The notes: generated by a model from the letters alone, not told the origin. Counted from the first letter of the stretch, positions 25,261 to 35,586 are shown. The stretch is 64,000 bases of DNA from Bradyrhizobium sp. CCGB01 (GCF_024199795.1 NZ_JANADK010000001.1:5580001-5644000), one strand, 5' to 3'. Numbers and translations are program-made.

Positions 25261-26241
25261 CTACCAGCGCACCAGCGCGGAGCCCCAGGTGAAGCCGCCG
25301 CCCATCGCTTCCAGCAGGACCATGTCGCCGCGCTTGATGCGCCCGTCCTTGCGCGCCACCGACAGCGCCAGCGGAATCGAGGCCGCCGAAGTGTTGCCGT
25401 GACGGTCCACCGTCAGCACCACCTTCTCCGGCGCGATGTGGAGCTTGTGCGCGGACGCGTCGATGATTCGCTTGTTGGCCTGATGCGGCACGAACCAGTC
25501 GATGCTGTCGGCATTGAGCCCGGTCGTCTGGAAGGCGTCGACGATCACGTCGGTGATCATGCCGACCGCGTGCTTGAAGACCTCGCGGCCCTCCATGCGC
25601 AAATGGCCGACGGTCTGGGTCGAGGACGGACCGCCATCGACGAACAGCTTTGCCTTGTGGCGGCCGTCGGAGCGCAGGTGGGTGGTCACGATGCCACGGT
25701 CGGTCGCCGCATTGCCGGGCTGCTCCTGCGCCTCCAGCACCACCGCGCCGGCGCCGTCGCCGAACAGCACGCAGGTACCGCGATCGTTCCAGTCGAGGAT
25801 GCGCGAGAAGGTCTCGGCGCCGATCACCAGCGCGCGCTTGTAGGCGCCGGTGCGCAGGAAATTGTCGGCGGTGGCGAGCGCGAACACGAAGCCGGAGCAC
25901 ACCGCCTGCAGATCGAACGCCGCGCCATGGTTGATGCCGAGCGCGTGCTGCACGGCGACCGCGGTTGCGGGGAAGGTGTTATCGGGCGTCGAGGTCGCCA
26001 GCACGATCAGCTCGATCGACTGGGCGTCCACGCCGGCGTCGCTGAGGGCAGCCTGCGCCGCCCTGACCGCCAAGTGCGAGGTGAACTCGCCCTCGGCCGC
26101 AATATGCCGCTCGCGAATGCCGGTGCGCTGCACGATCCATTCGTCGGACGTGTCGATGCGAGCCGCCAATTGGGCGTTGGTCACCACCTGCTCCGGCAGA
26201 TAAGAGCCGCAGCCGAGCACGACCGAACGAATTTGAGTCAC
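25261..26241 (-). CDS. fabH: beta-ketoacyl-ACP synthase III
   Basis: 326 residues; condenses acetyl-CoA with malonyl-ACP to start fatty-acid synthesis. Catalytic triad intact: Cys115 in LQAVCSGF, His253 in FVPHQANKR, Asn283 in [10 protein letters not shown]. The Gly-rich end [13 protein letters not shown] is typical. Its start overlaps the plsX stop by four bases (ATGA), indicating translational coupling. Confidence 0.96.
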   Translation of the reverse strand: MTQIRSVVLGCGSYLPEQVVTNAQLAARIDTSDEWIVQRTGIRERHIAAEGEFTSHLAVRAAQAALSDAGVDAQSIELIVLATSTPDNTFPATAVAVQHALGINHGAAFDLQAVCSGFVFALATADNFLRTGAYKRALVIGAETFSRILDWNDRGTCVLFGDGAGAVVLEAQEQPGNAATDRGIVTTHLRSDGRHKAKLFVDGGPSSTQTVGHLRMEGREVFKHAVGMITDVIVDAFQTTGLNADSIDWFVPHQANKRIIDASAHKLHIAPEKVVLTVDRHGNTSAASIPLALSVARKDGRIKRGDMVLLEAMGGGFTWGSALVRW

Positions 26242-27299
26242 GAAACAGCCTCCTGCGCGGCCTGCACGGAATTGAGTGCACTACCCTCGCGGTTGAGCAT
26301 CTGATTGATCTTGTTCAGGAGATCGTAGTGAGCCATCTCATAGCCAACATCGATCGCATAGGCAAAGCCTTCGGCGCTGATTCCGCCGTGGCTTTTGACA
26401 ACCAGTCCTTTCAGACCCAGGAACACGCCGCCATTGGACTTGTTCGGGTCCATCTTGTCGCGCAGGGCCTGGAAGGCGCTGCGGGCAAAGAGATAGCCGA
26501 GCTTGGACAGCCAGCTCCGCTGCATCTCGTTGCGGAGTAATTCCGCCATCTGCCGCGCGGTTCCCTCGGCGGCCTTGAGCGCGATGTTGCCGCTGAAACC
26601 TTCGGTGACGATGACGTCGGCCAGCCCCTTGCCGATGCCGTCACCCTCGACGAAACCGATATAGTCGAGTTCCGGCAGGTTCCGCGCCCGCAGGATTTCT
26701 CCGGCCTCGCGGATCTCCTCGTGGCCCTTGATCTCTTCGGTTCCGATATTGAGGAGCCCTACCGTGGGCCGCTTCTTGTCGAACAGCACGCTTGCCGTGG
26801 CAGCCCCCATGAGCGCCAGCGATACCAGATGGTGCGCGTCACCGCCGATGGTGGCGCCGAGGTCGAGCACGACGGACTCGCCGCGCCTGGTCGGCCATAT
26901 CCCTGTGATCGCCGGGCGATCGATGCCCGGCAGCGTGCGCAGGTGGAAGCGCGCCATCGCCATCAGCGCGCCGGTATTCCCGGCGGAGATCGCGACGTCC
27001 GCCTCGGCCTTCTTCACCGCATCGATGGCGAGCCACATCGAGGAGGTCCTGCGGCCGCGCCGCAGCGCCTGGCTCGGCTTGTCATCCATGCCGACGGCCA
27101 CATCGGTATGGATGATCTTCGAAGCGGCCTTGAGGGCGGGATGCTTCTCCAGCTCAGGGTCGATCCTGGCGCGGTCCCCGACCAGCAGGAATTCAATCTC
27201 GCGATGCCTCTGAAGCGAGATCGCGGCGCCCGGAATGACCACGGCCGGGCCGACATCGCCTCCCATGGCGTCAAGCGCGATGCGCACCTTGCTTAGCAT
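26238..27299 (-). CDS. plsX: phosphate acyltransferase PlsX
   Basis: 353 residues from ATG (complement of 27299). Converts acyl-ACP to acyl-phosphate, the first step of phosphatidate synthesis. Features are [20 protein letters not shown] at the N terminus, [34 protein letters not shown] and [18 protein letters not shown] near the end. Classical pair with fabH; the usual rpmF between DUF177 and plsX is absent here, replaced by ~296 bp without a gene. A longer frame to 27512 adds implausible sequence. Confidence 0.95.
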   Translation of the reverse strand: MLSKVRIALDAMGGDVGPAVVIPGAAISLQRHREIEFLLVGDRARIDPELEKHPALKAASKIIHTDVAVGMDDKPSQALRRGRRTSSMWLAIDAVKKAEADVAISAGNTGALMAMARFHLRTLPGIDRPAITGIWPTRRGESVVLDLGATIGGDAHHLVSLALMGAATASVLFDKKRPTVGLLNIGTEEIKGHEEIREAGEILRARNLPELDYIGFVEGDGIGKGLADVIVTEGFSGNIALKAAEGTARQMAELLRNEMQRSWLSKLGYLFARSAFQALRDKMDPNKSNGGVFLGLKGLVVKSHGGISAEGFAYAIDVGYEMAHYDLLNKINQMLNREGSALNSVQAAQEAVS

Positions 27300-27595
27300 A
27301 AGTCCTGGAAACCTGGTCTGGTGCGGTCTTGAACGAGCGGGGCCGCAGAATGGCTTCGCCATGGACATGGCGACCGGCCTAGCGCCACGCCGCGCCCGGA
27401 CCGGGGCGCGACAATAGCGTTTTGCTATCCCGAAACAACCTCTTGCCCCCAGCCTTTTGCATTCGGGGCGATCCGTGGGCGGCAGCGGAAATTCACAATA
27501 AGCACATTGCAATCAACAAGATAGGAACACCCTTCAAACCATCCAGACAGGCGGCTCACCCACCTCGCAAAGCGATCCTCACCGGGAATGCCCAG

Positions 27596-28165
27596 CTATT
27601 TGTCTTTCTTCTTGTCCTGGAGCGCCTTCAGCACGGCAAAGGGATGGTCCTCGGGGTCAGGCGCGGTGACCTCGGCCTCGAACACGACGCCCGGCTTGCG
27701 CGGATAGGGGTCGATCGCCAGGAACAGCGCATCGGTGGCAATCCGGCCGAGGTCGATGGTGCCGTTCATGATGGCCTCCGGCGGATCGACGACCTCCGGC
27801 GGCTCCGCGTCGTCCTGCCCCTCCTCGATCAGGTCGGCGAGCCGCCGCGCCTCGGCCTCAGGCGCGAACATCAGGTCTACCTCCTCCTCGATCTCGTTCT
27901 CGATCGGGTCGAGCGTGACCACACAAGTCTGGCCGATCCGGGCGCGAACGAGGCCCGTGACCTCGTAACGGCCGCCGCTTTTCGGCACGATTTCGAGGTC
28001 GGCCTGGGCGGAAAGGACCTCGCGGATGCCCGCGAGCTCGGCCATGGCCTGCCGTTCGGCGGCTGATGCCTCAAGCTTGCGATGCAGTCCGGTGTCGGGA
28101 ATCTGCGCGACGATGACCGGGGACCGCCAGGGATCGGGCTTCGATTCTGCGTTCGGTCGGTTCAT
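27596..28165 (-). CDS. DUF177 (YceD family) protein
   Basis: 189-residue member of the YceD/DUF177 family, linked in bacteria to 23S rRNA or large-subunit maturation. Visible signatures are EVTGLVRARIGQTCVVTLDPIENEIEEEVDLMF with the single conserved Cys, the acidic middle and DLGRIATDALFLAIDPYPRKPG, ending in a Lys tail. It overlaps the upstream chaperone gene by four bases and lies before plsX, as in many alphaproteobacteria. Confidence 0.9.
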   Translation of the reverse strand: MNRPNAESKPDPWRSPVIVAQIPDTGLHRKLEASAAERQAMAELAGIREVLSAQADLEIVPKSGGRYEVTGLVRARIGQTCVVTLDPIENEIEEEVDLMFAPEAEARRLADLIEEGQDDAEPPEVVDPPEAIMNGTIDLGRIATDALFLAIDPYPRKPGVVFEAEVTAPDPEDHPFAVLKALQDKKKDK

Positions 28166-28713
28166 GGCGTGATGTCCTCGCTGAGCGCTGGAGGAAACTT
28201 GAAGGACGCCCCCAGCAGCGCCGTCTCGTCGGTCCGGCCGAGATCGGCCTCCGTGGCCCGCGCGTAGGCCGCGAGTTGCCGCGCCTGGTCCATGCCGGTC
28301 CCATTCAGGATATTCTTGCAGATGGCCGCGGCCAGCGCCTCGCCGCCGCCTTCGATGGCCTGGTCATAGGCCTGGACGCGCCCGTAAAACGCCTCGCCGA
28401 AGGCCCGCATCCGCTTCGGCACGGTCTGGTCGCCGATCCCCATCTCGCGCAGATTGTCGTCCATGTCCTCGCAGAAGCGGTCGAACAGCGCCTGGGACAG
28501 CTCGGTGGCGCCCTGGACCGTGCGCAGGCGGCGCAGCAGCAGCCAGAGATGCAGCAGCAACAGGTCGAATCGCCCGTTAACCGTATCGGGCACGCCCAAG
28601 TCGCGGTAAAACATGGGTTCTCGCGCCTGCGTCACGATCATGCCATAGATGGCTTCAATGGTGCCGCGCGGGGCTTGCCGGGGTTTCCTGAAGTGATTGA
28701 ACGGCCAAACCAT
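28162..28713 (-). CDS. ubiquinol-cytochrome c chaperone family protein
   Basis: 183-residue CBP3/Ubiq_cyt_C_chap-type protein, thought to help assembly or translation of cytochrome b for the bc1 complex. It carries a helical core with ARAIYGMIVTQAREPMFYRDL-like pattern (here IEAIYGMIVTQAREPMFYRD), the DLLLLHLWLLLRRLR helix, and RFCEDMDDNLREMGIGDQTVPKRMR followed by AFYGRVQAYDQA. Overlaps the DUF177 gene by four bases. It is divergent from bamE. Confidence 0.9.
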   Translation of the reverse strand: MVWPFNHFRKPRQAPRGTIEAIYGMIVTQAREPMFYRDLGVPDTVNGRFDLLLLHLWLLLRRLRTVQGATELSQALFDRFCEDMDDNLREMGIGDQTVPKRMRAFGEAFYGRVQAYDQAIEGGGEALAAAICKNILNGTGMDQARQLAAYARATEADLGRTDETALLGASFKFPPALSEDITP

Positions 28714-28811
28714 TGTGGGTTCCGCAAGCGGGCGTGCGCGTGTTGCAATTGCAGCCTCCGCCCGGTACTTCAGCGCCTCGCGCGACGCAAGGGGACGGAA
28801 TCAGTTCCGCT

Positions 28812-29297
28812 ATGACGATAACGAACGAGACCAGCCTGCGCGCGGACAAGCGGCGCGGCATTCATGCACGCTGGCGCGGCCTGCGCATGCTCGCGGCCGT
28901 CGCTCTGGTCGGGGCCGCCCTTGCCGGCTGCACCGGTGAGCAGTTCCAGAAGGGTTACATCCTGCCGCCCGGCGCGCTGGAGCAGATTCCGATCGGCGCG
29001 AGCCAGGACCAGGTGCTGATCGTGATGGGCACGCCCTCCACGGTCGCGACCCTCGACGGTGAGGTGTTTTACTACATCTCGCAGCGCTCGGAGCGTATCG
29101 TCGCCTTCATGAACCAGAGGGTGGTCGACCAGCGCGTGATCGCCGTCTATTTCGACAAGAACCGGCGCGTGCGCCGGCTGGCGAATTACGGTCTCCAAGA
29201 CGGCAAGATCTTCGACTTCATCAGCCGCACGACACCGACGTCGGGCCAGGAGATGAGTTACCTCACGCCGATCTTCAAACTGCTCAGCTTTAACTGA
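28812..29297 (+). CDS. bamE: outer-membrane assembly lipoprotein BamE (SmpA/OmlA)
   Basis: 161 residues from ATG at 28812, with a longer in-frame extension to 28713 rejected because it is not family-like. Lipoprotein signal with lipobox LAGC and Cys40, then the BamE core QFQKGYILPPGALEQIPIGASQDQVLIVMGTPSTVA, FYYISQRSERIVAF, RVVDQRVIAVYFDKNRRVRRLANYG. Part of the BAM complex that inserts beta-barrel proteins. It is divergent from the bc1 chaperone. A short GCTCAG/CTGAGC hairpin spans its stop codon (29282-29299). Confidence 0.92.
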   Translation: MTITNETSLRADKRRGIHARWRGLRMLAAVALVGAALAGCTGEQFQKGYILPPGALEQIPIGASQDQVLIVMGTPSTVATLDGEVFYYISQRSERIVAFMNQRVVDQRVIAVYFDKNRRVRRLANYGLQDGKIFDFISRTTPTSGQEMSYLTPIFKLLSFN

Positions 29298-29393
29298 GCC
29301 TTTAGCCTGCGGCGTCGTGCCGCCTCGCACGGCTTGCCGTTGCGCGTCGGGTTCCCTACGCTCCCTGCAAAACAAGAAGCAGGGAGTGGATTC

Positions 29394-30395
29394 GTGCCCA
29401 ATAAATTTCTGTCCCGCCGCCGCGTGCTCGCCGGTGCCGCCGGCCTCTCGGCCGCGGCGATCCTGCCGCGATCGAGCCTGGCGGACTGGAAGCCCACCGA
29501 AAACGTCCGCATCGTCGTGCCGGCTGCGGCCGGCGGCTCGACCGACGTCATGGGCCGGCTCCTGGCCGCCCATCTGCAAACCGCCTGGGGCCAGTCGGCC
29601 GTCGTGGAAAACCGCTCCGGCGGCGGCGGCACGATCGGAACGGCGGAGGTTGTCCGCGCCAAGCCCGACGGACACACCATCCTGATCGGCAACCCGGGGC
29701 CGAACGCGATCGCCTACAGCATTTTCAAGAACCTCACCTACAAGCCGGACCAGCTCCAGCCTGTTACCAACATGATCCGGATCCCGAACATCGTCTCGGC
29801 GCATCCGAAGACCGGCATCAAGTCGGTGGCCGAGCTGATCGCGTATCTGAAGGCCAATCCCGACAAGCTCAGCTACGCCTCGTCCGGCGTCGGCCAGAGC
29901 CCTCACCTCACCGGCGCCTGGTTCCTGCAGCTCACCGGGCTGAAGATGACGCACATCCCGTTCCGCGGTGCCGGTCCCGCGCTCCAGGCCGCGCTCGCCG
30001 GCGACATCCAGATCCTGTTCGACAACCTCTATCCGAGCCTGCCGCAGGTGCAGAACGGCACGCTCAACGGCCTCTGCGTCACCACGACCGAGCGCAGCGA
30101 CCTTGCGCCGAACCTGCCAACGATGCGCGAGAGCGCGCCGGAGCTGGCTGCTTTCGACGTGTCGTCCTGGTTCTCGGTGTTCCTGCCCAAGGGCGTTCAG
30201 CCCGCCGTGCTCGAGGCGCTCAATCTCCAGGTGAAGGCGATGCTGGAGCGCGACGACGTCAAGAAGAACATCGCCGCCATGGGTGCCCGCGCCGACTACG
30301 GCACGCCAGAGCAGTTCTCCGCCTTCGTGGATGCCGAAACGAAGAAGTTCGCCGGCATCATCCAGAAGGAAGGGCTGCAGATGGACGTGCAGTAG
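29394..30395 (+). CDS. tripartite tricarboxylate transporter (Bug-type) solute-binding protein
   Basis: 333 residues from GTG at 29394, supported by AGGGAG nine bases upstream. A twin-arginine-like signal (SRRRVLAGAAGLSAAAIL) precedes the periplasmic domain. Bug family features: NVRIVVPAAAGGSTDVMGRLLAAHLQ, VVENRSGGGGTIGTAEVV, YASSGVGQSPHLTGAWFLQLTG, HIPFRGAGPALQAALAGDIQILFDNL. Bug proteins bind carboxylates or related compounds. No TctA/TctB permease is adjacent, so it is an orphan binding protein here. A TTG start at 29334 is less likely. Confidence 0.9.
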   Translation: MPNKFLSRRRVLAGAAGLSAAAILPRSSLADWKPTENVRIVVPAAAGGSTDVMGRLLAAHLQTAWGQSAVVENRSGGGGTIGTAEVVRAKPDGHTILIGNPGPNAIAYSIFKNLTYKPDQLQPVTNMIRIPNIVSAHPKTGIKSVAELIAYLKANPDKLSYASSGVGQSPHLTGAWFLQLTGLKMTHIPFRGAGPALQAALAGDIQILFDNLYPSLPQVQNGTLNGLCVTTTERSDLAPNLPTMRESAPELAAFDVSSWFSVFLPKGVQPAVLEALNLQVKAMLERDDVKKNIAAMGARADYGTPEQFSAFVDAETKKFAGIIQKEGLQMDVQ

Positions 30396-30532
30396 GCCGC
30401 TGGCTCGCCACATGGCCCGACCGGACCGCCGACCGCCAACGGCGCGACGCTCGTACAGTCTGGGCCAGAATGTCTCTTGACTTAGAGCGCACTCGAACTC
30501 GTAGTTTCCGTGCGTCGTGATGAGAGACAGGC

Positions 30533-30961
30533 ATGAAGATCGGCGAACTCGCGAAGCGTTCCGGACTGACGGCCCACACGATCCGCTACTACGAGCGGAT
30601 CGGGCTGTTGCCTTACGCTGACCGGGATCGATCCAGCCGACGTGACTACGACGCCTCGATCCTTGCATGGATCGAGTTTCTCGGCCGCCTGAAGACAACC
30701 GGCATGCCGATCCGGGACATGCTGCTTTACGCGGAACTCCGGGATCGAGGCAGCGGCACCGAGGCCGAGCGGCGCGCGCTGCTGGAGCGGCACCGTGAAA
30801 GCGTGCGTGCCCACGTCGACGAACTGAATGCCTGTCTTCTCGTCCTCGACACCAAGATCGGCGGTTATGCCGAAACGGAACAGAGGATGAAGTATTATGA
30901 TGCAACACTTCCCGAACGCCGGCGAAAGCCGGTTGGAGCGCGGTCGCCGCGCGCTCGCTGA
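30533..30961 (+). CDS. MerR family transcriptional regulator
   Basis: 142 residues. Canonical MerR N terminus MKIGELAKRSGLTAHTIRYY, then ERIGLLPYADRDRSSRRDYD, and a dimer coiled coil from ERRALLERHRESVRAHVDEL. No metal-binding cysteines apart from one in LNACLLVL, so it is an organic-ligand or stress-type MerR. The final ~21 residues overlap the start of the CMD gene by 65 bp in another frame, suggesting coupled expression. Confidence 0.88.
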   Translation: MKIGELAKRSGLTAHTIRYYERIGLLPYADRDRSSRRDYDASILAWIEFLGRLKTTGMPIRDMLLYAELRDRGSGTEAERRALLERHRESVRAHVDELNACLLVLDTKIGGYAETEQRMKYYDATLPERRRKPVGARSPRAR

Positions 30962-31316
30962 GATCGACGGAGAGGCCGGCCATAAGGTCGTGGCGGCGCT
31001 TGATGACATCGCCCCAGACTTTGCCACCTATGTCTTCGAGTTTCCATTCGGTGACATCTACTCGCGGCCCGGGCTCGACATCCGGTCGCGCGAAATCGCA
31101 ACGATCGCAGCGCTCGCGGCCATGGGGAACGCCACACCTCAGCTCAAGGTGCATATCGAGGCTGGCCTGAATGTCGGGCTCGGCCGAGAGGAGATTGTCG
31201 AGATCCTCATACAGATGGCCGTCTATGCCGGCTTCCCGGCTGCCCTCAACGGCCTGTTCGCAGCGAAGGAAGTATTTGCGCAAAGAGCCGAGGACGGATC
31301 GGAGCCGAAAGCCTGA
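30897..31316 (+). CDS. carboxymuconolactone decarboxylase (CMD) family protein
   Basis: 139 residues. The CMD fold is recognisable from AALDDIAPDFATYVFEFPFGDIYSR, LDIRSREIATIAALAAMGNATPQLKVHIEAGLNVGLGREEIVEILIQMAVYAGFPAALNGL. There is no CXXC pair, so it is closer to PcaC-like or other cofactorless members than to AhpD peroxidase. Probably controlled by the overlapping MerR. A second ATG at 30900 follows the first. Confidence 0.87.
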   Translation: MMQHFPNAGESRLERGRRALAEIDGEAGHKVVAALDDIAPDFATYVFEFPFGDIYSRPGLDIRSREIATIAALAAMGNATPQLKVHIEAGLNVGLGREEIVEILIQMAVYAGFPAALNGLFAAKEVFAQRAEDGSEPKA

Positions 31317-31376
31317 AGCTCGACCGTCGAACCCTGTTTTGCCGTGCGGCCGGACTGCGCTGCCCCTGACAAGAAG

Positions 31377-31402
31377 CCCCGCGGCTCGCGCCGCGGGGTT
31401 TT
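31377..31402. terminator. bidirectional intrinsic terminator
   Basis: Nine-bp perfect stem (CCCCGCGGC and GCCGCGGGG) with a four-base loop, followed by TTTTGTCTT on the plus strand and by CTTCTT on the minus strand. It lies between the convergent CMD gene and hppA and suits both. Confidence 0.85.
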
Positions 31403-31424
31403 GTCTTGGGGTCGTCGAGGCCGC

Positions 31425-33545
31425 TCAGTGCGCCAGGATCGCCAGCAACAGCAACGCCACGATGTTGGTGATCTTGATCATCGGGTTCACCGCCGGTCCC
31501 GCCGTATCCTTGTAGGGATCGCCGACGGTGTCGCCGGTCACCGCCGACTTGTGGGCGTCAGAGCCCTTGCCGCCAAAGTGACCGTCCTCGATGTACTTCT
31601 TCGCGTTGTCCCAGGCGCCGCCGCCCGAGGTCATCGAGATCGCGACGAACAGGCCGGTCACGATCACGCCGAGCAGCATCGCGCCGACCGCCGAGAACGC
31701 CGCCGACTTGCCCGCCGCGCCGCCGCCCGCGATCGCGTAGATCAGGAAGTAGACGACGATCGGCGACAGGACCGGGAGCAGCGAGGGGATGATCATCTCC
31801 TTGATCGCCGCACGGGTGAGCAGGTCGACCGCCTTGCCGTAGTCCGGCTTGTCGGTGCCCTGCATGATGCCCGGCTTCTCGCGGAACTGGCGCCGCACCT
31901 CCTCGACGATCGCGCTGGCCGCACGGCCCACGGCCGTCATGCCCATCGCGCCGAACAAATACGGCAGCAGGCCGCCGAACAACAGGCCAACCACCACATA
32001 CGGGTTGTTGAGCGAGAAGTCCGGATTGACGCCGGCGAAGTAGGTGTGGCGCGCAGAGTCCGCAACGAAGAACTTGAGGTCCTGGTTGTAGGCTGCGAAC
32101 AGCACCAGCGCGCCGAGACCGGCGGAGCCGATCGCGTAGCCCTTGGTCACCGCCTTGGTGGTGTTGCCGACCGCGTCGAGCGCGTCGGTCGACTTGCGCA
32201 CCTCCTTCGGCAGGCCCGCCATCTCGGCGATGCCGCCGGCGTTGTCGGTGACCGGGCCGAAGGCGTCGAGCGCGACGACCATGCCGGCCAGCGCCAGCAT
32301 GGTGGCGGTCGCGATCGCGATGCCGAACAGGCCGGCCAGGCTGTAGGTGACCAGGATGCCGGCGATGATGACGATCGCGGGCAGCGCGGTCGCTTCCATC
32401 GAGACGGCGAGACCCTGGATCACGTTGGTGCCGTGACCGGTCACCGAGGCCTGCGCGATCGACTTCACCGGACGATAGTCCGTGCCGGTGTAGTACTCGG
32501 TGATCCAGATGATCAGCGCGGTGACGATGAGGCCGACCACGCCGCATTCGAACAGCGCCATGCCGGTATAGTCGACGCCGTCGAGCTTGCCGAAGCCGAT
32601 CAGGGAGTAGATCACCCCGGCGATGCCGACCAGCGACAGGATGCCGGTTGCGATCAGGCCCTTGTAGAGCGCGCCCATGATCGACTGGCTCGGCCCGAGC
32701 TTCACGAAGAACGTGCCGATGATCGAGGTGATGATGCAGATGCCGCCGATGGCGAGCGGCAGCGTCATCATGTTGGCGAGGATCGGCGTCTTGGCGAAGA
32801 AGATCGCCGCGAGCACCATGGTGGCGACCGCGGTCACCGCATAGGTCTCGAACAGGTCGGCGGCCATGCCGGCGCAGTCGCCGACGTTGTCACCGACGTT
32901 GTCGGCGATGGTGGCCGGGTTGCGTGGGTCGTCCTCGGGGATGCCGGCCTCGACCTTGCCGACAAGGTCGCCGCCGACGTCCGCACCCTTGGTGAAGATG
33001 CCGCCGCCGAGACGGGCGAAGATCGAGATCAGCGAGGCACCGAAGCCGAGCGCCACCATGGCGTCGACCACGGTTCGGCTGTCGGGTGCGAGCTTCAGCG
33101 AATGGACCAGGAAGCCGAAATAGAGCGTCACGCCGAGCAGCGCGAGACCCGCTACCAGCATGCCGGTGATCGCGCCCGCCTTGAAGGCGAGCTCGAGGCC
33201 GCCGGCCAGCGACGTGGTCGCAGCCTGGGCGGTGCGCACATTGGCCCGAACCGAGACGTTCATGCCGATGAAACCGGCCGCCCCCGACAGGATGGCACCG
33301 ATGGCGAAACCGATCGCAACATAGAGCCCGAGGAAATAGGCAAGCAGCACGAAGATGACGATGCCGACGATGCCGATCGTGGTGTACTGGCGCCGGAGAT
33401 ACGCCTGTGCGCCTTCACGCACCGCTCCCGCGATCTCCTGCATGCGCGGTGACCCCGCATCCGCACTCAACACCGAAGACGTCGCCCAAATCGCGTAGAC
33501 GACGGAAAGCACTCCGCAGAGCACTATCAACCATAATGCTGTCAT
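31425..33545 (-). CDS. hppA: membrane-bound proton-translocating pyrophosphatase (K+-independent type)
   Basis: 706 residues, about 16 membrane spans. Hydrolyses PPi and pumps H+ across the membrane. Signature stretches are [20 protein letters not shown] (181-200), [20 protein letters not shown], and [20 protein letters not shown]; the Lys464/Thr467 pair in the last motif matches K+-independent enzymes, where K+-dependent ones have Ala at the first position. Terminator is shared with the CMD gene. Confidence 0.96.
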   Translation of the reverse strand: MTALWLIVLCGVLSVVYAIWATSSVLSADAGSPRMQEIAGAVREGAQAYLRRQYTTIGIVGIVIFVLLAYFLGLYVAIGFAIGAILSGAAGFIGMNVSVRANVRTAQAATTSLAGGLELAFKAGAITGMLVAGLALLGVTLYFGFLVHSLKLAPDSRTVVDAMVALGFGASLISIFARLGGGIFTKGADVGGDLVGKVEAGIPEDDPRNPATIADNVGDNVGDCAGMAADLFETYAVTAVATMVLAAIFFAKTPILANMMTLPLAIGGICIITSIIGTFFVKLGPSQSIMGALYKGLIATGILSLVGIAGVIYSLIGFGKLDGVDYTGMALFECGVVGLIVTALIIWITEYYTGTDYRPVKSIAQASVTGHGTNVIQGLAVSMEATALPAIVIIAGILVTYSLAGLFGIAIATATMLALAGMVVALDAFGPVTDNAGGIAEMAGLPKEVRKSTDALDAVGNTTKAVTKGYAIGSAGLGALVLFAAYNQDLKFFVADSARHTYFAGVNPDFSLNNPYVVVGLLFGGLLPYLFGAMGMTAVGRAASAIVEEVRRQFREKPGIMQGTDKPDYGKAVDLLTRAAIKEMIIPSLLPVLSPIVVYFLIYAIAGGGAAGKSAAFSAVGAMLLGVIVTGLFVAISMTSGGGAWDNAKKYIEDGHFGGKGSDAHKSAVTGDTVGDPYKDTAGPAVNPMIKITNIVALLLLAILAH

Positions 33546-33830
33546 GTGATTTTTGCCTCAGATCCTTGATGTACGTACCCCCGGCGCCTTTTGTTTTTCC
33601 GTCATGCGGTGCGGCGCCCTTATGTTGAACAGGGCCGCCCCTCGCGCGAAGGTGTGGCCCTGCTCGGTCACAAGCTTGCCAAAATCAAATTGAGGGTGCA
33701 ACGCCGGATAAGGCCGAAAAAGCCGATCTCGGCAGGTAATTAGACCTAATCCTGAGCGCTTGGCCGCCGGCTTGGTGCCGCGCCGGGAGACGACCTCCGA
33801 ACCGGGCGCGGCTTGGTGCCGCGGCCACGC

Positions 33831-34478
33831 CTAGGCCGCCGACCTCACGGGATGACGGGATGTCGAGGCCATTTCCAAGGTCTGCCCGTCCGCTGTCATG
33901 CGCCGGCTGAAGATCTTGACGTCGTAGACGCTGCCATTGGGGCCAGCCTCCAGCGTCACCGAAATAACCTGCTCGGGCTTGAGGACGCCGAGCGGCACAT
34001 CCTGATCGGGCAGGATGAGCGTCGCCTGCTCATTGACCAACACCACCACAAGATGGCCTTTCGTCATGTTGGTCTTCGACAACAAGCGCAACTGGCCGTG
34101 ATAAGGCTCCCGGGTCCATGCCGATGGTTGGCCGGGATCGACCACGGCATGAATGTTGTTGGTTCCAGGGTGCAAGGTCAGCACCATCTTCGACTGATCG
34201 GGCTTCCATTGCATCGACATCGACGGCATGGTTTTCCAGAGACAATTGAACGCCGCGCACTCACTGGGCAGGCTGTCGTGGATCGTGCAGCCCCGGCCGG
34301 GCTTGCAATGCGAGCACCATTTGCCGGCGGCCTTGCCGAGCTCGACCACGTTGTAAACCTTGCAACAGAGCGTGCAGCTTCCGCACTCCCTGCCTGGAAC
34401 AGTCTGCGTGTTGCTCACACTCGAAACGGCCGCCGTCATCGAATCGCATCCATTGGCTGCTTTCGCATCAATGGACAT
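33831..34478 (-). CDS. YkgJ-like cysteine-cluster protein
   Basis: 215 residues from ATG (complement of 34478); a TTG at 34514 would add 12. N-terminal cysteine cluster with CGSCTLCCKVYNV, WCSHCKPGRGCTIHD and CAAFNCLW, eight or more Cys and several His, as in YkgJ/UPF0153-type zinc- or iron-chelating proteins. The C-terminal half (LLSKTNMTKGHLVVVLVNEQ) is beta-rich without a known domain. Metal and role are unknown. Confidence 0.75.
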   Translation of the reverse strand: MSIDAKAANGCDSMTAAVSSVSNTQTVPGRECGSCTLCCKVYNVVELGKAAGKWCSHCKPGRGCTIHDSLPSECAAFNCLWKTMPSMSMQWKPDQSKMVLTLHPGTNNIHAVVDPGQPSAWTREPYHGQLRLLSKTNMTKGHLVVVLVNEQATLILPDQDVPLGVLKPEQVISVTLEAGPNGSVYDVKIFSRRMTADGQTLEMASTSRHPVRSAA

Positions 34479-34565
34479 CGATACATCCGCTTGCTTTCGC
34501 CGAGGTTGCGGCAAGCGGCGGCCGGAAAGACCGGCGGATAGATCGGGTTCGAGGCGGACCTGAAT

Positions 34566-35564
34566 TCAGAAGTGGCTGTAGGACAGGCGCGTCAAGGCCA
34601 GTTCCTGGCCCTGCCCGTCCAGAAAGCGCGGCCGCTCATGGCCTGCGACGATCGTGCCGATCGCCGTGACGGCCACGCCTGCCGCCTGACCTGCGGCAAT
34701 CAGCGCATCGCTCTGTGCTGGCGGCACGGTGCACAGCACCTCGTAGTCGTCGCCCCCGGCGAGCAGCGTCTCAACGCAAACGACGTTGCCCGCGATCAGG
34801 CCGGCCGCAGCAGCCGAGAGCGGCACGTTCGCGACGTCGATCGTGCCCGAGACGCCGGACGCTGCACAGAGTTTCGTCAGGTCGCCGGCGAGCCCGTCGG
34901 AGACATCCATCGCGGCCGACGCATGGTCACGCACGGCCTGCGCCAGCACATTGCGCGGCTGCGGGACGCGATAGCGCGAGACCAGCATCTCCTTTGCTTC
35001 CTGCTCGGACGCGAGCGCCCCGGCCACCGCGCCGCCCGTGAGCACGTCGAGGCCGAGCGCGGCATCGCCGATCGTTCCGGTCACCAGGATGCGGTCGCCC
35101 GGCCGCGCGCCGGTCCGGCCGACCATCCGTCCCTTCGGCACGCGGCCGAAGGCGGTGATCGAGATCATCTGCGGCCCCGGCGTCGACACCGTGTCGCCGC
35201 CGAGCAGCGGGCACGCGAAGGTTTTTGCGTCCTCGCCAAGCGCATCAGCGAACGGCCTGAGCCAGGCATCCTCCTTGCTGCGCAGCGCCAGCGTCAGCAC
35301 GAAGCCGGCCGGCGTTGCGCCCTTCGCGGCGAGATCGGACAGGTTCACCCGCAGCGCTTTTCGCGCGATCGTGTCGGGCGGGTCGGTGGCAAGATAATGC
35401 ACGCCCTCGACGACGGCGTCGGTGGTGACGACGATGTCGTCGCCGGATGCGGACAGAACTGCGGCATCGTCGACCAGCCCGAACGCGCCGGGGTCAGTCG
35501 CCAGCGGCTTGAAATAGCGCGCGATGAGGGAGTCTTCGGCGGAGGGGTTGTGCGGGTTTGCCAT
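34566..35564 (-). CDS. thiL: thiamine-monophosphate kinase
   Basis: 332 residues from ATG (complement of 35564); an ATG at 35579 would add five. Phosphorylates thiamine phosphate to thiamine diphosphate using ATP. PurM-like fold: GLVDDAAVLSASGDDIVVTTDAVVEGVHYLA, RVNLSDLAAKGA, CPLLGGDTVSTPG, VTGTIGDAALGL, AMDVSDGLAGDLTKLC and GGDDYEVLCTV. It lies downstream of nusB on the same strand, separated by a palindromic repeat. Confidence 0.94.
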   Translation of the reverse strand: MANPHNPSAEDSLIARYFKPLATDPGAFGLVDDAAVLSASGDDIVVTTDAVVEGVHYLATDPPDTIARKALRVNLSDLAAKGATPAGFVLTLALRSKEDAWLRPFADALGEDAKTFACPLLGGDTVSTPGPQMISITAFGRVPKGRMVGRTGARPGDRILVTGTIGDAALGLDVLTGGAVAGALASEQEAKEMLVSRYRVPQPRNVLAQAVRDHASAAMDVSDGLAGDLTKLCAASGVSGTIDVANVPLSAAAAGLIAGNVVCVETLLAGGDDYEVLCTVPPAQSDALIAAGQAAGVAVTAIGTIVAGHERPRFLDGQGQELALTRLSYSHF

Positions 35565-35586
35565 CAACGCCAGCCTCACCCCTCGC

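Noticed and set aside
27300-27512. N-terminal extension of plsX
   Set aside because: PlsX proteins begin near [15 protein letters not shown]; the extension is Cys/Arg-rich and unlike the family.
28770-31283. 837-codon minus-strand frame
   Set aside because: Antisense to bamE, the Bug protein, MerR and CMD genes.
31344-33452. 702-codon plus-strand frame
   Set aside because: Antisense to hppA, with Asp/Arg/His-rich, low-complexity translation.
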